Position numbers and translations under genes: made by a program
The notes under the pieces: generated by a model
Database searches by the model: none
Seen by the model: only the letters and a program-made list of their open reading frames with translations
What the model was told of the DNA's origin: nothing
In this document: piece by piece, positions 7,978 through 16,177 of the stretch
Numbering within the stretch: the first letter of the stretch is position 1
Layout of the letters: the number at the start of each line of letters is the position of its first letter
Assembly (NCBI RefSeq): GCF_003254505.1
Contig: NZ_QFYP01000001.1
Span: 852,001 to 916,000, forward strand
Length of the DNA: 64,000 nucleotides
Direction: 5' to 3'
Origin: Phenylobacterium hankyongense
GTDB taxonomy: Bacteria > Pseudomonadota > Alphaproteobacteria > Caulobacterales > Caulobacteraceae

Positions 7978-9300
7978 ATGGGCGACATCCTTCCCTTCGT
8001 GGCCAAGGTGCGCGCCGGCGGTGACTGGACCGCCGGCGAGCGCACGCGCCTGGAGGAGCTGGCCGACCGCTTCGCCGCCGTCGCCAGCAAGGTCGAGGTG
8101 GTGTTCGGCGCCACCGACGAGGGCGACCCCTGGTGCGTGGTCAAGGACGAGAACGAGGAGGTGCTGGTCCACGTCGCGCGGATCGACGGCCGCTTCGTGG
8201 TCCACTACGCGCTCGACGACGCCCTGAACGAGGGGACCGACCTGCCCGGCGCGCTGGGCGAGCGGCTGAGCTGGGAGGAGGTCCGCGACGACGTGGTGGT
8301 GCCGTTCAGCCGCCAGGCGCAGTCGTTCATCGCCCTGCTGGTGGCCGCGGCCTTCTTCTACGAGACCTCGCGCATGGGCGCGCCGGACACCACCCACGAG
8401 GCGCATGGCGCCCTCCCCGACCTGTCCGACCCGCCGCCGCCGCTCCCCGATACCCTGGACCTGGGCGGCAAGCGCGACCTGACCGTGCACGGCGCGGTCG
8501 TCCTGGCGAGCGCCGCAGACGACCCCGCGCCCTCACCGGGGCCCACCGCCGCCTGGACACCCGAAGCGCCCCTGGCCGAGGCCGCGGCGCTCAATGCGGC
8601 GCCGGTGGACGATAACGCTCCGGCTCCGCCGTCGCTGGCCCTGCCCGCCGCCGCCGAGCCCGCGAGCGCGCCGATCGTCCAGCTGGTTTCGGACGTCCCG
8701 GCGCCGCACCTGGTCATGGGCACGGCCGGCGACGACCGGCTGACCGGCGGGCCCGGCTCGGACCACCTGGTGGGCGGGGCGGGCGACGACACCCTCTCCG
8801 GCGGCGGCGCGGCCCGCGGCGGCGTCGACCTGCTGGAGGGCGGTCCCGGCAACGACCGCATCGAGCTCGGCCCGCAGGTGGTGGCGAGCGGCGGCCCGGG
8901 CGCCGACACCTTCGTGGTCGAGGCGCCGGCGCGGATGGGCGACGCCAGCCAGCGGCTCGGCGTGGTGCTGGATTTCCGCGGCGCCGAGGGCGACCGGCTG
9001 GTGACCGCCGCCGGCCAGCCGGTGACCGTGGTCGCGGTGACGACGACGAAGGTGGAGGTCTCGGCGACCTTTGGTCCGCCCACCCGCCATCCCGACCAGC
9101 CGCCGACGCTGACCGCCCTGGTCGACGCCCGGCAGGTGGAGGTCGACCTCAACGGCGACGGGAAGCCGGACGGCTATGTGGTGCTGGTCGATCCGGCGCC
9201 GGGCGCCTCGGCGCATGCATCGGCCGAAAGCCCAGCCGCCACCGACGAGCCGCCGGTGGTGCTGACCGGCCACGCCCTGGACTACGCCCTCTTCGGCTGA
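7978..9300 (+). CDS. RTX (hemolysin-type calcium-binding) repeat protein with internal membrane segment
   Basis: A 440-residue protein of unknown function. Residues 1-110 form an acidic globular region with no signal peptide. A hydrophobic stretch (SFIALLVAAAFFY, about 116-128) could span the membrane. A Pro/Ala-rich linker (about 145-240) leads to RTX nonapeptide repeats (TAGDDRLTGGPGSDHLVGG, GAGDDTLSGGG, GGPGNDRIELG) at about 244-300, then a C-terminal beta-like region. The repeats bind calcium in known families and are often exported by type I secretion, but no type I ABC/MFP genes are nearby. It probably shares a transcript with the XRE gene (18-base gap). Confidence 0.75.
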   Translation: MGDILPFVAKVRAGGDWTAGERTRLEELADRFAAVASKVEVVFGATDEGDPWCVVKDENEEVLVHVARIDGRFVVHYALDDALNEGTDLPGALGERLSWEEVRDDVVVPFSRQAQSFIALLVAAAFFYETSRMGAPDTTHEAHGALPDLSDPPPPLPDTLDLGGKRDLTVHGAVVLASAADDPAPSPGPTAAWTPEAPLAEAAALNAAPVDDNAPAPPSLALPAAAEPASAPIVQLVSDVPAPHLVMGTAGDDRLTGGPGSDHLVGGAGDDTLSGGGAARGGVDLLEGGPGNDRIELGPQVVASGGPGADTFVVEAPARMGDASQRLGVVLDFRGAEGDRLVTAAGQPVTVVAVTTTKVEVSATFGPPTRHPDQPPTLTALVDARQVEVDLNGDGKPDGYVVLVDPAPGASAHASAESPAATDEPPVVLTGHALDYALFG

Positions 9301-9306
9301 GGCCGC

Positions 9307-10725
9307 TCAGAGGGCCTTGATGATCCCCTCGACCATCTTCTTGGCGTCGCCGAACAGCATCATGGTGTTGTCGCGGAAGAACAGCTCGTTCTCGACGCCG
9401 GCGTAGCCCGAGCTCATCCCGCGCTTCACGAACAGCACGGTGCGGGCCTTCTCCACGTCGAGGATCGGCATGCCGAAGATCGGGCTGGCGGGGTCGGTCT
9501 TGGCCGCCGGGTTGGTGACGTCGTTGGCGCCGATCACGAAGGCCACGTCGGCGGTCGGGAACTCGGCGTTGATGTCCTCCAGCTCGAAGACCTCGTCATA
9601 GGGGACGTTGGCCTCGGCCAGCAGCACGTTCATGTGCCCAGGCATGCGGCCGGCGACCGGGTGGATGGCGTACTTCACGTCGACGCCCTCCTCCTTCAGC
9701 TTGTCGGCCATCTCGCGCAGCGCGTGCTGCGCCTGGCTCACCGCCATGCCGTAGCCGGGGACGATGATCACCTTCGACGCGTTCTTCATGATGAAGGCGG
9801 CGTCGTCGGCGCTGCCCTGCTTGACGGGGCGGGTCTCGACCTTGCCGGCCCCGGCCGCGGCGCTGTCGTCGGCCCCGAAGCCGCCGAGGATCACCGAGAC
9901 GAAGCTGCGGTTCATCCCCTTGCACATGATGTAGCTGAGGATGGCGCCCGACGAGCCGACCAGGGCGCCGGTGATGATCAGGGTGGTGTTCTCGAGCGTG
10001 AAGCCCAGCGCCGCCGCCGCCCAGCCGGAGTAGCTGTTCAGCATCGAGACCACGACCGGCATGTCCGCGCCGCCGATCGGGATGATCAGGGTGACGCCGA
10101 TCAACAGGGCCAGCGCGAAGATCCCCCAGAAGGCCCACAGCGCGCCGCCGCCGCTGAGCACCAGCATCACCACCAGGGCGACGATACCGGCGGCAATGGC
10201 CATGTTCAGCAGGTGGCGGCCGGGCAGGAGGATCGGCGCGCCGCTCATGTTGCCGTTCAGCTTGGCGAAGGCGATCACCGAGCCGGTGAAGGTGATGGCG
10301 CCGATGGCCAGGCCCAGCGACAGCTCGATCAAGGAGTTGAGGTGGATGACCCCGTCCGCGCCGGCGATGCCATAGGCCTGCGGCGTGTGGATCGCGGCCA
10401 CCGCCACCAGGCAGGCGGCCATGCCGACCAGGCTGTGGAAGGCCGCCACCAGCTGCGGCATGGAGGTCATGGCCACGCGCCGCGCGATGACCGCGCCGAC
10501 GCCGCCGCCGATGGCCACGCCGCCCACGATCAGGCCGAGCGTCAGCGCGTCCAGAAAGCCCTGGGTCCAGAGGGTGGCGAGCGCGGTGGCGACGGCGATC
10601 GCCATGCCGATCATGCCGTTGCGGTTGCCCGCCTGGCTGGTGGTCGGGCTGGAGAGGCCGCGCAGCGCCAGGATGAACAGGACGCCGGAGACGAGGTAGA
10701 GGATGGCCGCGAGGTTGGCGTTCAC
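9307..10725 (-). CDS. pntB: NAD(P) transhydrogenase subunit beta
   Basis: Membrane subunit with the NADP(H)-binding domain III of proton-translocating transhydrogenase; it couples proton re-entry to NADPH formation from NADH. The first 265 or so residues contain many transmembrane helices. The NADP-binding GYGMA motif is at 324-328, followed by HPVAGRMPGHMNVLLAEA and VIGANDVTNPAA, all diagnostic. It has 472 residues, normal for the family. Its start overlaps the stop of the upstream small alpha subunit by 4 bases (10722-10725), so the genes are translationally coupled. NADPH supply links it to glucose oxidation encoded later in the window. Confidence 0.96.
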   Translation of the reverse strand: MNANLAAILYLVSGVLFILALRGLSSPTTSQAGNRNGMIGMAIAVATALATLWTQGFLDALTLGLIVGGVAIGGGVGAVIARRVAMTSMPQLVAAFHSLVGMAACLVAVAAIHTPQAYGIAGADGVIHLNSLIELSLGLAIGAITFTGSVIAFAKLNGNMSGAPILLPGRHLLNMAIAAGIVALVVMLVLSGGGALWAFWGIFALALLIGVTLIIPIGGADMPVVVSMLNSYSGWAAAALGFTLENTTLIITGALVGSSGAILSYIMCKGMNRSFVSVILGGFGADDSAAAGAGKVETRPVKQGSADDAAFIMKNASKVIIVPGYGMAVSQAQHALREMADKLKEEGVDVKYAIHPVAGRMPGHMNVLLAEANVPYDEVFELEDINAEFPTADVAFVIGANDVTNPAAKTDPASPIFGMPILDVEKARTVLFVKRGMSSGYAGVENELFFRDNTMMLFGDAKKMVEGIIKAL

Positions 10726-11063
10726 TTCGCGCCGTCCTTCTTCAGGGCGGGGGCCTTCTTCTTGTACATGGCGAGCATCCGGCGGACGACGAGGAAGCCG
10801 CCGAAGATGTTGACGGAGGCGAAGGCGGTGGCGACGCCGCCGGCGCCCTTGGAGATCAGCACGTTGCGGGTCAGCTCGCCGGTCGGGGCGTGCGCCGAGG
10901 CGGCCAGCAGGGCGCCGACGATGATCACCGAGGAGATGGCGTTGGTGACCGCCATCAGCGGCGTGTGCAGGGCCGGGGTGACGCTCCAGACGACGTAGTA
11001 GCCGACGAAGATCGCCAGCACGAAGATCGCCAGTCGGAAGACTGTGGGGTCGACGGCTTCCAT
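10722..11063 (-). CDS. pntAB: NAD(P) transhydrogenase subunit alpha, membrane part (alpha-2)
   Basis: A 113-residue membrane protein with at least three hydrophobic helices (LAIFVLAIFVGYYVVW, NAISSVIIVGALLAA, VATAFASVNIFGGFLVV). It corresponds to the C-terminal domain II of the long PntA in enterics; in alphaproteobacteria the alpha subunit is split, and the three-gene order here (pntAA, pntAB, pntB) shows that arrangement. It starts 8 bases downstream of the pntAA stop and overlaps pntB by 4 bases. Confidence 0.93.
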   Translation of the reverse strand: MEAVDPTVFRLAIFVLAIFVGYYVVWSVTPALHTPLMAVTNAISSVIIVGALLAASAHAPTGELTRNVLISKGAGGVATAFASVNIFGGFLVVRRMLAMYKKKAPALKKDGAK

Positions 11064-11071
11064 CGCTTGCC

Positions 11072-12205
11072 TCAGCTCTTGAGTTGCGGGTGGACGACGG
11101 CGCCGCCCTGGGTGACCAGCGCCGCCTTGAGGATCTCGTCCTCGTAGTCGGGGGCGAACTGGCCTTCCTTGTTCAGGAACAGGCCGGCGAAGGCGAAGAG
11201 GTTGCGGGCGTAGAGGGCCGAGGCGTCGGCGGCGATCCGGCCCGGCAGGTTGGCGACGCCGAGGATCTTCACCCCGTTCTGGGTCACCGCCACTTCGCCG
11301 AGCTTGGCGCCCTCGACGTTTCCGCCCTGCTCGATGGCCAGGTCGACGATCACCGAGCCGGGCTTCATCGAGGCGACCTGGGCGGCGCTGACCAGCTTCG
11401 GCGCCGGGCGGCCGGGGATCAGGGCGGTGGTGATCACCATGTCCTGCTTGGCGATGTGGCTGGAGACCAGTTCGGCCTGCTTGGCCTGGTATTCCGCGCT
11501 CATCTCCTTGGCGTAGCCGCCGGCGGTCTGGGCGTTCTTGAACTCCTCGTCCTCGACGGCGAGGAACTTGGCGCCCAGGCTCTCCACCTGCTCCTTGGTG
11601 GCGGGGCGCACGTCGGTGGCGGTGACCACCGCGCCGAGCCGCCGGGCGGTGGCGATCGCCTGTAGGCCGGCGACGCCGACGCCCATGACGAACACCTTGG
11701 CCGCGGCGATGGTGCCGGCGGCAGTCATCATCATCGGCATGGCCCGGCCGTAGGCTTCCGCGCCCTCGATCACCGCGCGGTAGCCGGCGAGGTTGGCCTG
11801 CGAGGACAGCACGTCCATCACCTGGGCGCGGGTGATCCGCGGCACGAACTCCATGGCGAAGGCGGTGGCGCCGGCCTTCGCCAGCGCCTCCAGCTGGGCC
11901 TTGTCCTGGTAGGGGTTGAGCACCGCCGCGACGATCGCGCCCTTCGGCAGGGCGGCGATCTCGTCGGCTTCGGGCGCGCGGACCTTGAACAGGATGTCGG
12001 CCTTCGCCAGCGCATCCTTCAGCGTCTTGGCGATCGTCGCGCCGGCCGCGGCGTAGTCGGCGTCGGGATAGGAGGCGGCGCTGCCGGCGCCGGCCTCCAC
12101 GGTCACGGCGAAGCCCGCGGCGATCAGCTTCTTCACCGTCTCCGGAACCGCGGCCACGCGGGTCTCGCCGGCGCGGCGTTCCTTGGTTACGGCGATGACG
12201 GCCAT
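11072..12205 (-). CDS. pntAA: Re/Si-specific NAD(P) transhydrogenase subunit alpha, NAD-binding part (alpha-1)
   Basis: Peripheral NAD(H)-binding domain I of the transhydrogenase, 377 residues. It starts with MAVIAVTKERRAGETRVAAVPE, has the alanine-dehydrogenase-like fold, and carries the Rossmann motif GVGVAG at 175-180 followed by RRLGAVVTATDVRP. The mobile-loop region SAEYQAKQAELVSSHIAKQD is also recognisable. There are no membrane helices, consistent with the split alpha subunit. It is the first gene of the pntAA-pntAB-pntB operon. Confidence 0.95.
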   Translation of the reverse strand: MAVIAVTKERRAGETRVAAVPETVKKLIAAGFAVTVEAGAGSAASYPDADYAAAGATIAKTLKDALAKADILFKVRAPEADEIAALPKGAIVAAVLNPYQDKAQLEALAKAGATAFAMEFVPRITRAQVMDVLSSQANLAGYRAVIEGAEAYGRAMPMMMTAAGTIAAAKVFVMGVGVAGLQAIATARRLGAVVTATDVRPATKEQVESLGAKFLAVEDEEFKNAQTAGGYAKEMSAEYQAKQAELVSSHIAKQDMVITTALIPGRPAPKLVSAAQVASMKPGSVIVDLAIEQGGNVEGAKLGEVAVTQNGVKILGVANLPGRIAADASALYARNLFAFAGLFLNKEGQFAPDYEDEILKAALVTQGGAVVHPQLKS

Positions 12206-12353
12206 GCCGCGAAGTCCCCCAGATTCAGCGCGAATTGCGCCGGACCTTACGGGCGCGGGTCAGCCTCTGTCCAGCAGCGCTGGACGACGCCGTCGGTCAG
12301 ATGTTCGAAGCGCGGCCTCAGCTTTACTGGGGCCGAGGCCGAATGTCGGCGTG

Positions 12354-12593
12354 CTAGTGCGCCGCGGCCTTGCCGCCGCGCAGCACGAAGATGCCGAGCG
12401 CCAGCACCACCCCGGCCGTCACCAGGCCGCCCAGGAAGCCGGCGCCGGTGCAGAACCACAGGGTCAGGAACAGCAGGCCGGAGGCCACGGCCAGCGAGCC
12501 CCACTTGGTCATGCCCATGACCAGGTGGAAGGTGGACACCTGCTCCTGGATGTCCATTTCGCCGCGATGATAGGTGGACGCGTGGTCGGCCAT
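12354..12593 (-). CDS. aa3-type cytochrome c oxidase subunit IV
   Basis: A small 79-residue inner-membrane protein with a polar N-terminus (MADHASTYHRGEMDIQEQVSTFHLVMGMTKWG) and two hydrophobic segments. This is the pattern of the bacterial aa3 oxidase subunit IV family (PF07835), a non-catalytic subunit attached to the oxidase core. The catalytic oxidase genes are not in this window. It stands upstream of pntAA on the same strand, about 150 bases apart; whether they are co-transcribed is unclear. Confidence 0.8.
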   Translation of the reverse strand: MADHASTYHRGEMDIQEQVSTFHLVMGMTKWGSLAVASGLLFLTLWFCTGAGFLGGLVTAGVVLALGIFVLRGGKAAAH

Positions 12594-12662
12594 TACGAAG
12601 ATGCTCGCTGGTAAGTGAGAAATACCCGGGTGGCGGGGTGCTACACGAGACCCGCGCGCCGC

Positions 12663-13721
12663 TCAAGCGGGGCGGTCGGGCCAGGCGGCAAGTAGGGCCC
12701 GCAACGCCGCAACCAGCGCCAGCGGCTGGTCGATCATGATGTGATGGTGCGCATCGGGGATCTCGACCTCCAGCATGCCCGGCGGAAAGGGGCTGGGCTG
12801 GCCGGCCCTGCGGCGCTCCAGGATGCGGCTGTTCTGGCCGAACACGTGGACCATGGGGGTGACGATCTTCGGCCCGCCTTCGGCCGACGGCATCATCCCG
12901 CTGCGGTCGAGCTTGTTCCACATGTTCGGGTCGAACTTCCAGGTCCAGCCCTCGCCCGAGCCGTCCTCCAGCGGCGCGCGCTTCAGGGAGCGGCGGGCGA
13001 TGAAGTCGGCGATGTTCGGATTGCCGGCCGGCTGCGGCGGCATCAGCCGGAAGCGGGCCAGGGCCGCCTCCATGGTCGGATAGACGCGGCTCGGCCGGTC
13101 GACGGTGGGGATGTTGCGGATTTCCTCCATCCGCTTCTGCCGCGCGGCCAGCTCCTCCGGCGGCGGACCGCCGAAGCCGGTGTCGACCAGGATCGCCGCA
13201 TGCATCCGCTCCGGAAAGCGGGCGGCGGCGAAGAACACCTGCCCGCCGCCGAACGAGTGGCCGATGTAGGTCGGCTTGCGGCCGCCCTCGTAGAGGCCGG
13301 TCGCCCGGGCCACGGCCTCGGCGTCCTCGGCGAAGTCGGTGAAGGCGTAGCGCTCGCGCCAGCCGGAATCGCCCATGCCGGCCAGCGACATCGAGGCCAC
13401 CCGGTAATCCTGCGCGAAGAACGGGGCGATGAAGCTCCACCAGTCGGCGTGGGCGCTGTTGCCGTGCACGAACAGCAGGCCCGGCTTGCCGACCTCGCCC
13501 CAGGTCAGGACCTCGAGCTGGGTGCCCAGGCTCTCGACGAATCCGCGCTCCGGCTCGATGGCGATGGCGTCCTTGAACCACTGCGGCGAGGGCGGTTCGG
13601 CCCCGCGATAGGCGGCCAGCGGCGCCTGCACCTCGGGCGGCAGCTGCCCCGGCTCGGTGTGGACCGGCCGGTCGTCGTAGGTCTCACGGGTGTCGCCCCT
13701 CGGGGCGGCTTCGTCGGCCAT
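12663..13721 (-). CDS. Alpha/beta hydrolase
   Basis: A 352-residue alpha/beta-hydrolase-fold enzyme. The oxyanion motif LFVHGNSAHADWW and nucleophile elbow YIGHSFGGGQ are clear; a late DAHHHIMIDQP supplies the catalytic His. Residues 1-50 are an unusual Pro/Glu-rich extension before the core. The start is ATG 13721, preceded closely by GAGAGA; a GTG at 13733 is in frame but less likely. The substrate is unknown. It is unrelated in detail to the hydrolase at 1391-2275. Confidence 0.86.
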   Translation of the reverse strand: MADEAAPRGDTRETYDDRPVHTEPGQLPPEVQAPLAAYRGAEPPSPQWFKDAIAIEPERGFVESLGTQLEVLTWGEVGKPGLLFVHGNSAHADWWSFIAPFFAQDYRVASMSLAGMGDSGWRERYAFTDFAEDAEAVARATGLYEGGRKPTYIGHSFGGGQVFFAAARFPERMHAAILVDTGFGGPPPEELAARQKRMEEIRNIPTVDRPSRVYPTMEAALARFRLMPPQPAGNPNIADFIARRSLKRAPLEDGSGEGWTWKFDPNMWNKLDRSGMMPSAEGGPKIVTPMVHVFGQNSRILERRRAGQPSPFPPGMLEVEIPDAHHHIMIDQPLALVAALRALLAAWPDRPA

Positions 13722-13851
13722 GATCTCTCTCACGCGGTGCTGCCCCCGTGACTAACAAGCGTTTGAAAAATGGCAAGCGCCATCGCCCCGTGTCCGCGCT
13801 GGCCAAGCAATGGCAGGCGGTTAAGCTCCGCGCACAAGGGAGAGATCGCGC

Positions 13852-15336
13852 ATGTTCAACCGCCTGCTTCTCGGATGCGCCGCCGCGCTGATGGCGCTCG
13901 GCTCCGCCGCCGCCGCGCCGCAGATCCTGGCGCCGCCCGCCGCGCCCGGCCCGGCGGTGCAGCCCTATGTGCGGGTCGGCGCCGGCGCCACCGTGCTCCG
14001 CCACGTGACGCTGATCGACGGCACGGGCGCGCCGGCGCAGGCCGACCGCACGGTCATCCTGCGCGACGGGAAGATCGCCGCGGTCGGACCGGCCGGCCTG
14101 GCGGCGCCCAAGGGCGCGACCGTGCTCGACCTGCCGGGCCACACGGTGCTGCCCGGCCTCGTGGGCATGCATGACCACATGTACTACATCGCCCGGCCGA
14201 ACCTCGACGCCGCCGGCCATTCCGAGCCGCCCCTGGTCGTCCCGCAGATGACCTTCAGCTCGCCCCGGCTCTACCTGGCGGCCGGCGTGACGACCCTGCG
14301 CACCACCGGCAGCGTCGAGCCCTACGCCGACATCAACGTCAAACGGATGATCGACGCCGGCCAGATGGTCGGCCCGCACATGGACGTCACCGGCCCCTAC
14401 CTGGAGGGCGCCGGCAGCCCGTTCATCCAGATGCACCCGCTAACGGACGCCGAGGACGCGCGGCGCACCGTCGCCTTCTGGGCCGACCAGGGCGCCACGT
14501 CCTTCAAGGCCTACATGAACATCACCCGCGCCGAGCTGAAGGCGGCGGTGGAGGAGGCGCACAGGCGCGGCCTGAAGATCACCGGCCACCTCTGCTCGGT
14601 GACCTATCCCGAAGCCGCCGAGCTCGGCATCGACAACCTGGAGCACGGCTTCTTCGTCAACACCCAGCTCGATCCGGGCAAGGCGGTCGACGCCTGTCCC
14701 GCCACCGTCGGCACGCCCACCCTGCTGGCGATGACCCCGCAGAGCCCCGAGGCCGACGCCCTGATCCGCCTGCTGGTCGACCGCCACGTGGCGCTGACCT
14801 CGACCCTGCCGGTGTTCGAGCAGAGCGTGCCGGGGCATGCGCCGCTGAACCCGCGGGCCATGGCGGTGCTGACGCCGGAGGCGCGGGAGGCCTACCTCTA
14901 CGCCCGCAACGCCCGCAACAGCCCGCCGCGGGAGCGGTTCGCGGACACCGCCCGGGCTTTCCAGAACGCCCTGGGCCTGGAGCGGAAGTTCGTGGCCGCC
15001 GGCGGGCTGCTGATGGCCGGGCCCGACCCCACCGGCAACGGCGGCGTCATCCCCGGCTTCGGCGACCAGCGCGAGATCGAGCTCCTGGTGGAGGCGGGAT
15101 TCCGGCCGGAGGAGGCGATCCGCATCGCCACCCTGAACGGGGCCACCTATCTGGGCCTGGCCGACCGCATCGGTTCGATCGCGCCGGGCAAGAACGCCGA
15201 TCTGGTGGTGGTGAAGGGCGACCCCTCGAAGGCGATCGCCGACATCGAGAACGTGGAGATCGTCTTCAAGGACGGGGTCGGCTACGACCCGGGGCGGCTG
15301 CTGTCGTCGGTGCAGGGGCGCTACGGCCAGTACTGA
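13852..15336 (+). CDS. Secreted amidohydrolase family protein
   Basis: A 494-residue metal-dependent hydrolase with a signal peptide (MFNRLLLGCAAALMALGSAAAA). The imidazolonepropionase/prolidase-like amidohydrolase core shows the first metal pair His107 and His109 (GLVGMHDHM), a Lys in SFKAYMN, a His in ITGHLCS, EHGFFV, and a late Asp in MAGPDPTGNG. Such proteins are often periplasmic Xaa-Pro or dipeptide-type hydrolases; the exact substrate is not readable. The start has GGGAGAG about 7 bases upstream. Its last 71 bases overlap the 3' end of the convergent pseudouridine synthase gene. Confidence 0.88.
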   Translation: MFNRLLLGCAAALMALGSAAAAPQILAPPAAPGPAVQPYVRVGAGATVLRHVTLIDGTGAPAQADRTVILRDGKIAAVGPAGLAAPKGATVLDLPGHTVLPGLVGMHDHMYYIARPNLDAAGHSEPPLVVPQMTFSSPRLYLAAGVTTLRTTGSVEPYADINVKRMIDAGQMVGPHMDVTGPYLEGAGSPFIQMHPLTDAEDARRTVAFWADQGATSFKAYMNITRAELKAAVEEAHRRGLKITGHLCSVTYPEAAELGIDNLEHGFFVNTQLDPGKAVDACPATVGTPTLLAMTPQSPEADALIRLLVDRHVALTSTLPVFEQSVPGHAPLNPRAMAVLTPEAREAYLYARNARNSPPRERFADTARAFQNALGLERKFVAAGGLLMAGPDPTGNGGVIPGFGDQREIELLVEAGFRPEEAIRIATLNGATYLGLADRIGSIAPGKNADLVVVKGDPSKAIADIENVEIVFKDGVGYDPGRLLSSVQGRYGQY

Positions 15337-16093
15337 GGCTGATCAGCGCCGCGCGTTCGGCCGGCGTCAGCACCCGCCAGCGGCCCTCCGGCAGGTCGCC
15401 CAGCAGCAGCGGGCCGATCCGCACCCGGAACAGGTCGGTGACGTGCAGGCCCACCAGCTCGCACATCCGGCGGATCTGGCGGTTGCGGCCCTCCTTGAGG
15501 ATGAAGCGCAGCTGCTGGTCGCCGACCACGCCGATCTTCGCCGGCCGCAGCTGGCGGCCGTCCAGCCGCAGGCCGTGGCGCAGCTGGCCGAGCTTGCCCT
15601 CGGTGATCTTGCCGGCGACCCGGACCAGGTACTCCTTGTCGAGGTCCGACTCCGGCCCGACCAGCGCCTTGGCCAGCACGCCGTCGTCGGAGAGGATCAG
15701 CAGGCCGCGGGAGTCCATGTCGAGCCGGCCGAGCGGCGCCAGGCTGGTGTCGGCGTCGGGGATCGCCGGGCTGTCGCCCAGCAGCGCGGCCTTGGTCAGC
15801 AGGCGCACGGCCGGCACCTGGCCGGGGTCGGGCTGGGCGGAGACCACGCCCTCCGGCTTGTGCAGCAGGACGCTGAAGCTGGCGTCCAGCTGGCTCTGGG
15901 CGGCGTCGGACAGCACCAGGGTCTGGCCCGGCTGGATCTTGCGGCCCGCGTCGGTGACGGTCTCGCCGTCGACGGCCACCAGGCCGCGGGCGATCAGGTC
16001 GTCCGCCTCGCGGCGCGAGCAGACGCCGCTCTGCGCCAGCCAGCGGTTGACGCGCTGCGGCTCGGCCTCGTCATAGCGTCGCGTCCAGCCCAT
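15266..16093 (-). CDS. RluB/RluF-type 23S rRNA pseudouridine synthase
   Basis: Isomerises a specific uridine of 23S rRNA (RluF-like: U2604 region). An N-terminal S4 RNA-binding domain (VNRWLAQSGVCSRREADDLI to GRKIQPGQTLVL, residues about 13-60) precedes the catalytic core with GRLDMDSRGLLILSDDG carrying the catalytic Asp, DKEYLV, and EGRNRQIRRMCE. The length from ATG 16093 is 275 residues. A low-complexity Ala/Pro/Arg tail lies in the segment that overlaps the amidohydrolase gene. The RluF-like call follows from HVTDLFRVRIGPLLLGDLPEGRWR near the end. Confidence 0.88.
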   Translation of the reverse strand: MGWTRRYDEAEPQRVNRWLAQSGVCSRREADDLIARGLVAVDGETVTDAGRKIQPGQTLVLSDAAQSQLDASFSVLLHKPEGVVSAQPDPGQVPAVRLLTKAALLGDSPAIPDADTSLAPLGRLDMDSRGLLILSDDGVLAKALVGPESDLDKEYLVRVAGKITEGKLGQLRHGLRLDGRQLRPAKIGVVGDQQLRFILKEGRNRQIRRMCELVGLHVTDLFRVRIGPLLLGDLPEGRWRVLTPAERAALISLSTGRSAPAPTTAAAPGRSRPRP

Positions 16094-16167
16094 GGGGTTC
16101 TGTAGGGCCCAAGGCCGACGACCCGCAAGACCGGCGGGCGGCCGATGTGCCATATGGGCCTCTCGCG

Positions 16168-16172
16168 GGAGG
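16168..16172 (+). promoter_or_regulatory. Shine-Dalgarno GGAGG that supports a TTG start at 16178
   Basis: GGAGG is placed 5 bases before TTG 16178. The two ATG codons further upstream (16145, 16154) have no comparable site, and family members begin close to the DQYDVVVIGAG segment. Confidence 0.55.
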
Positions 16173-16177
16173 GGCCT

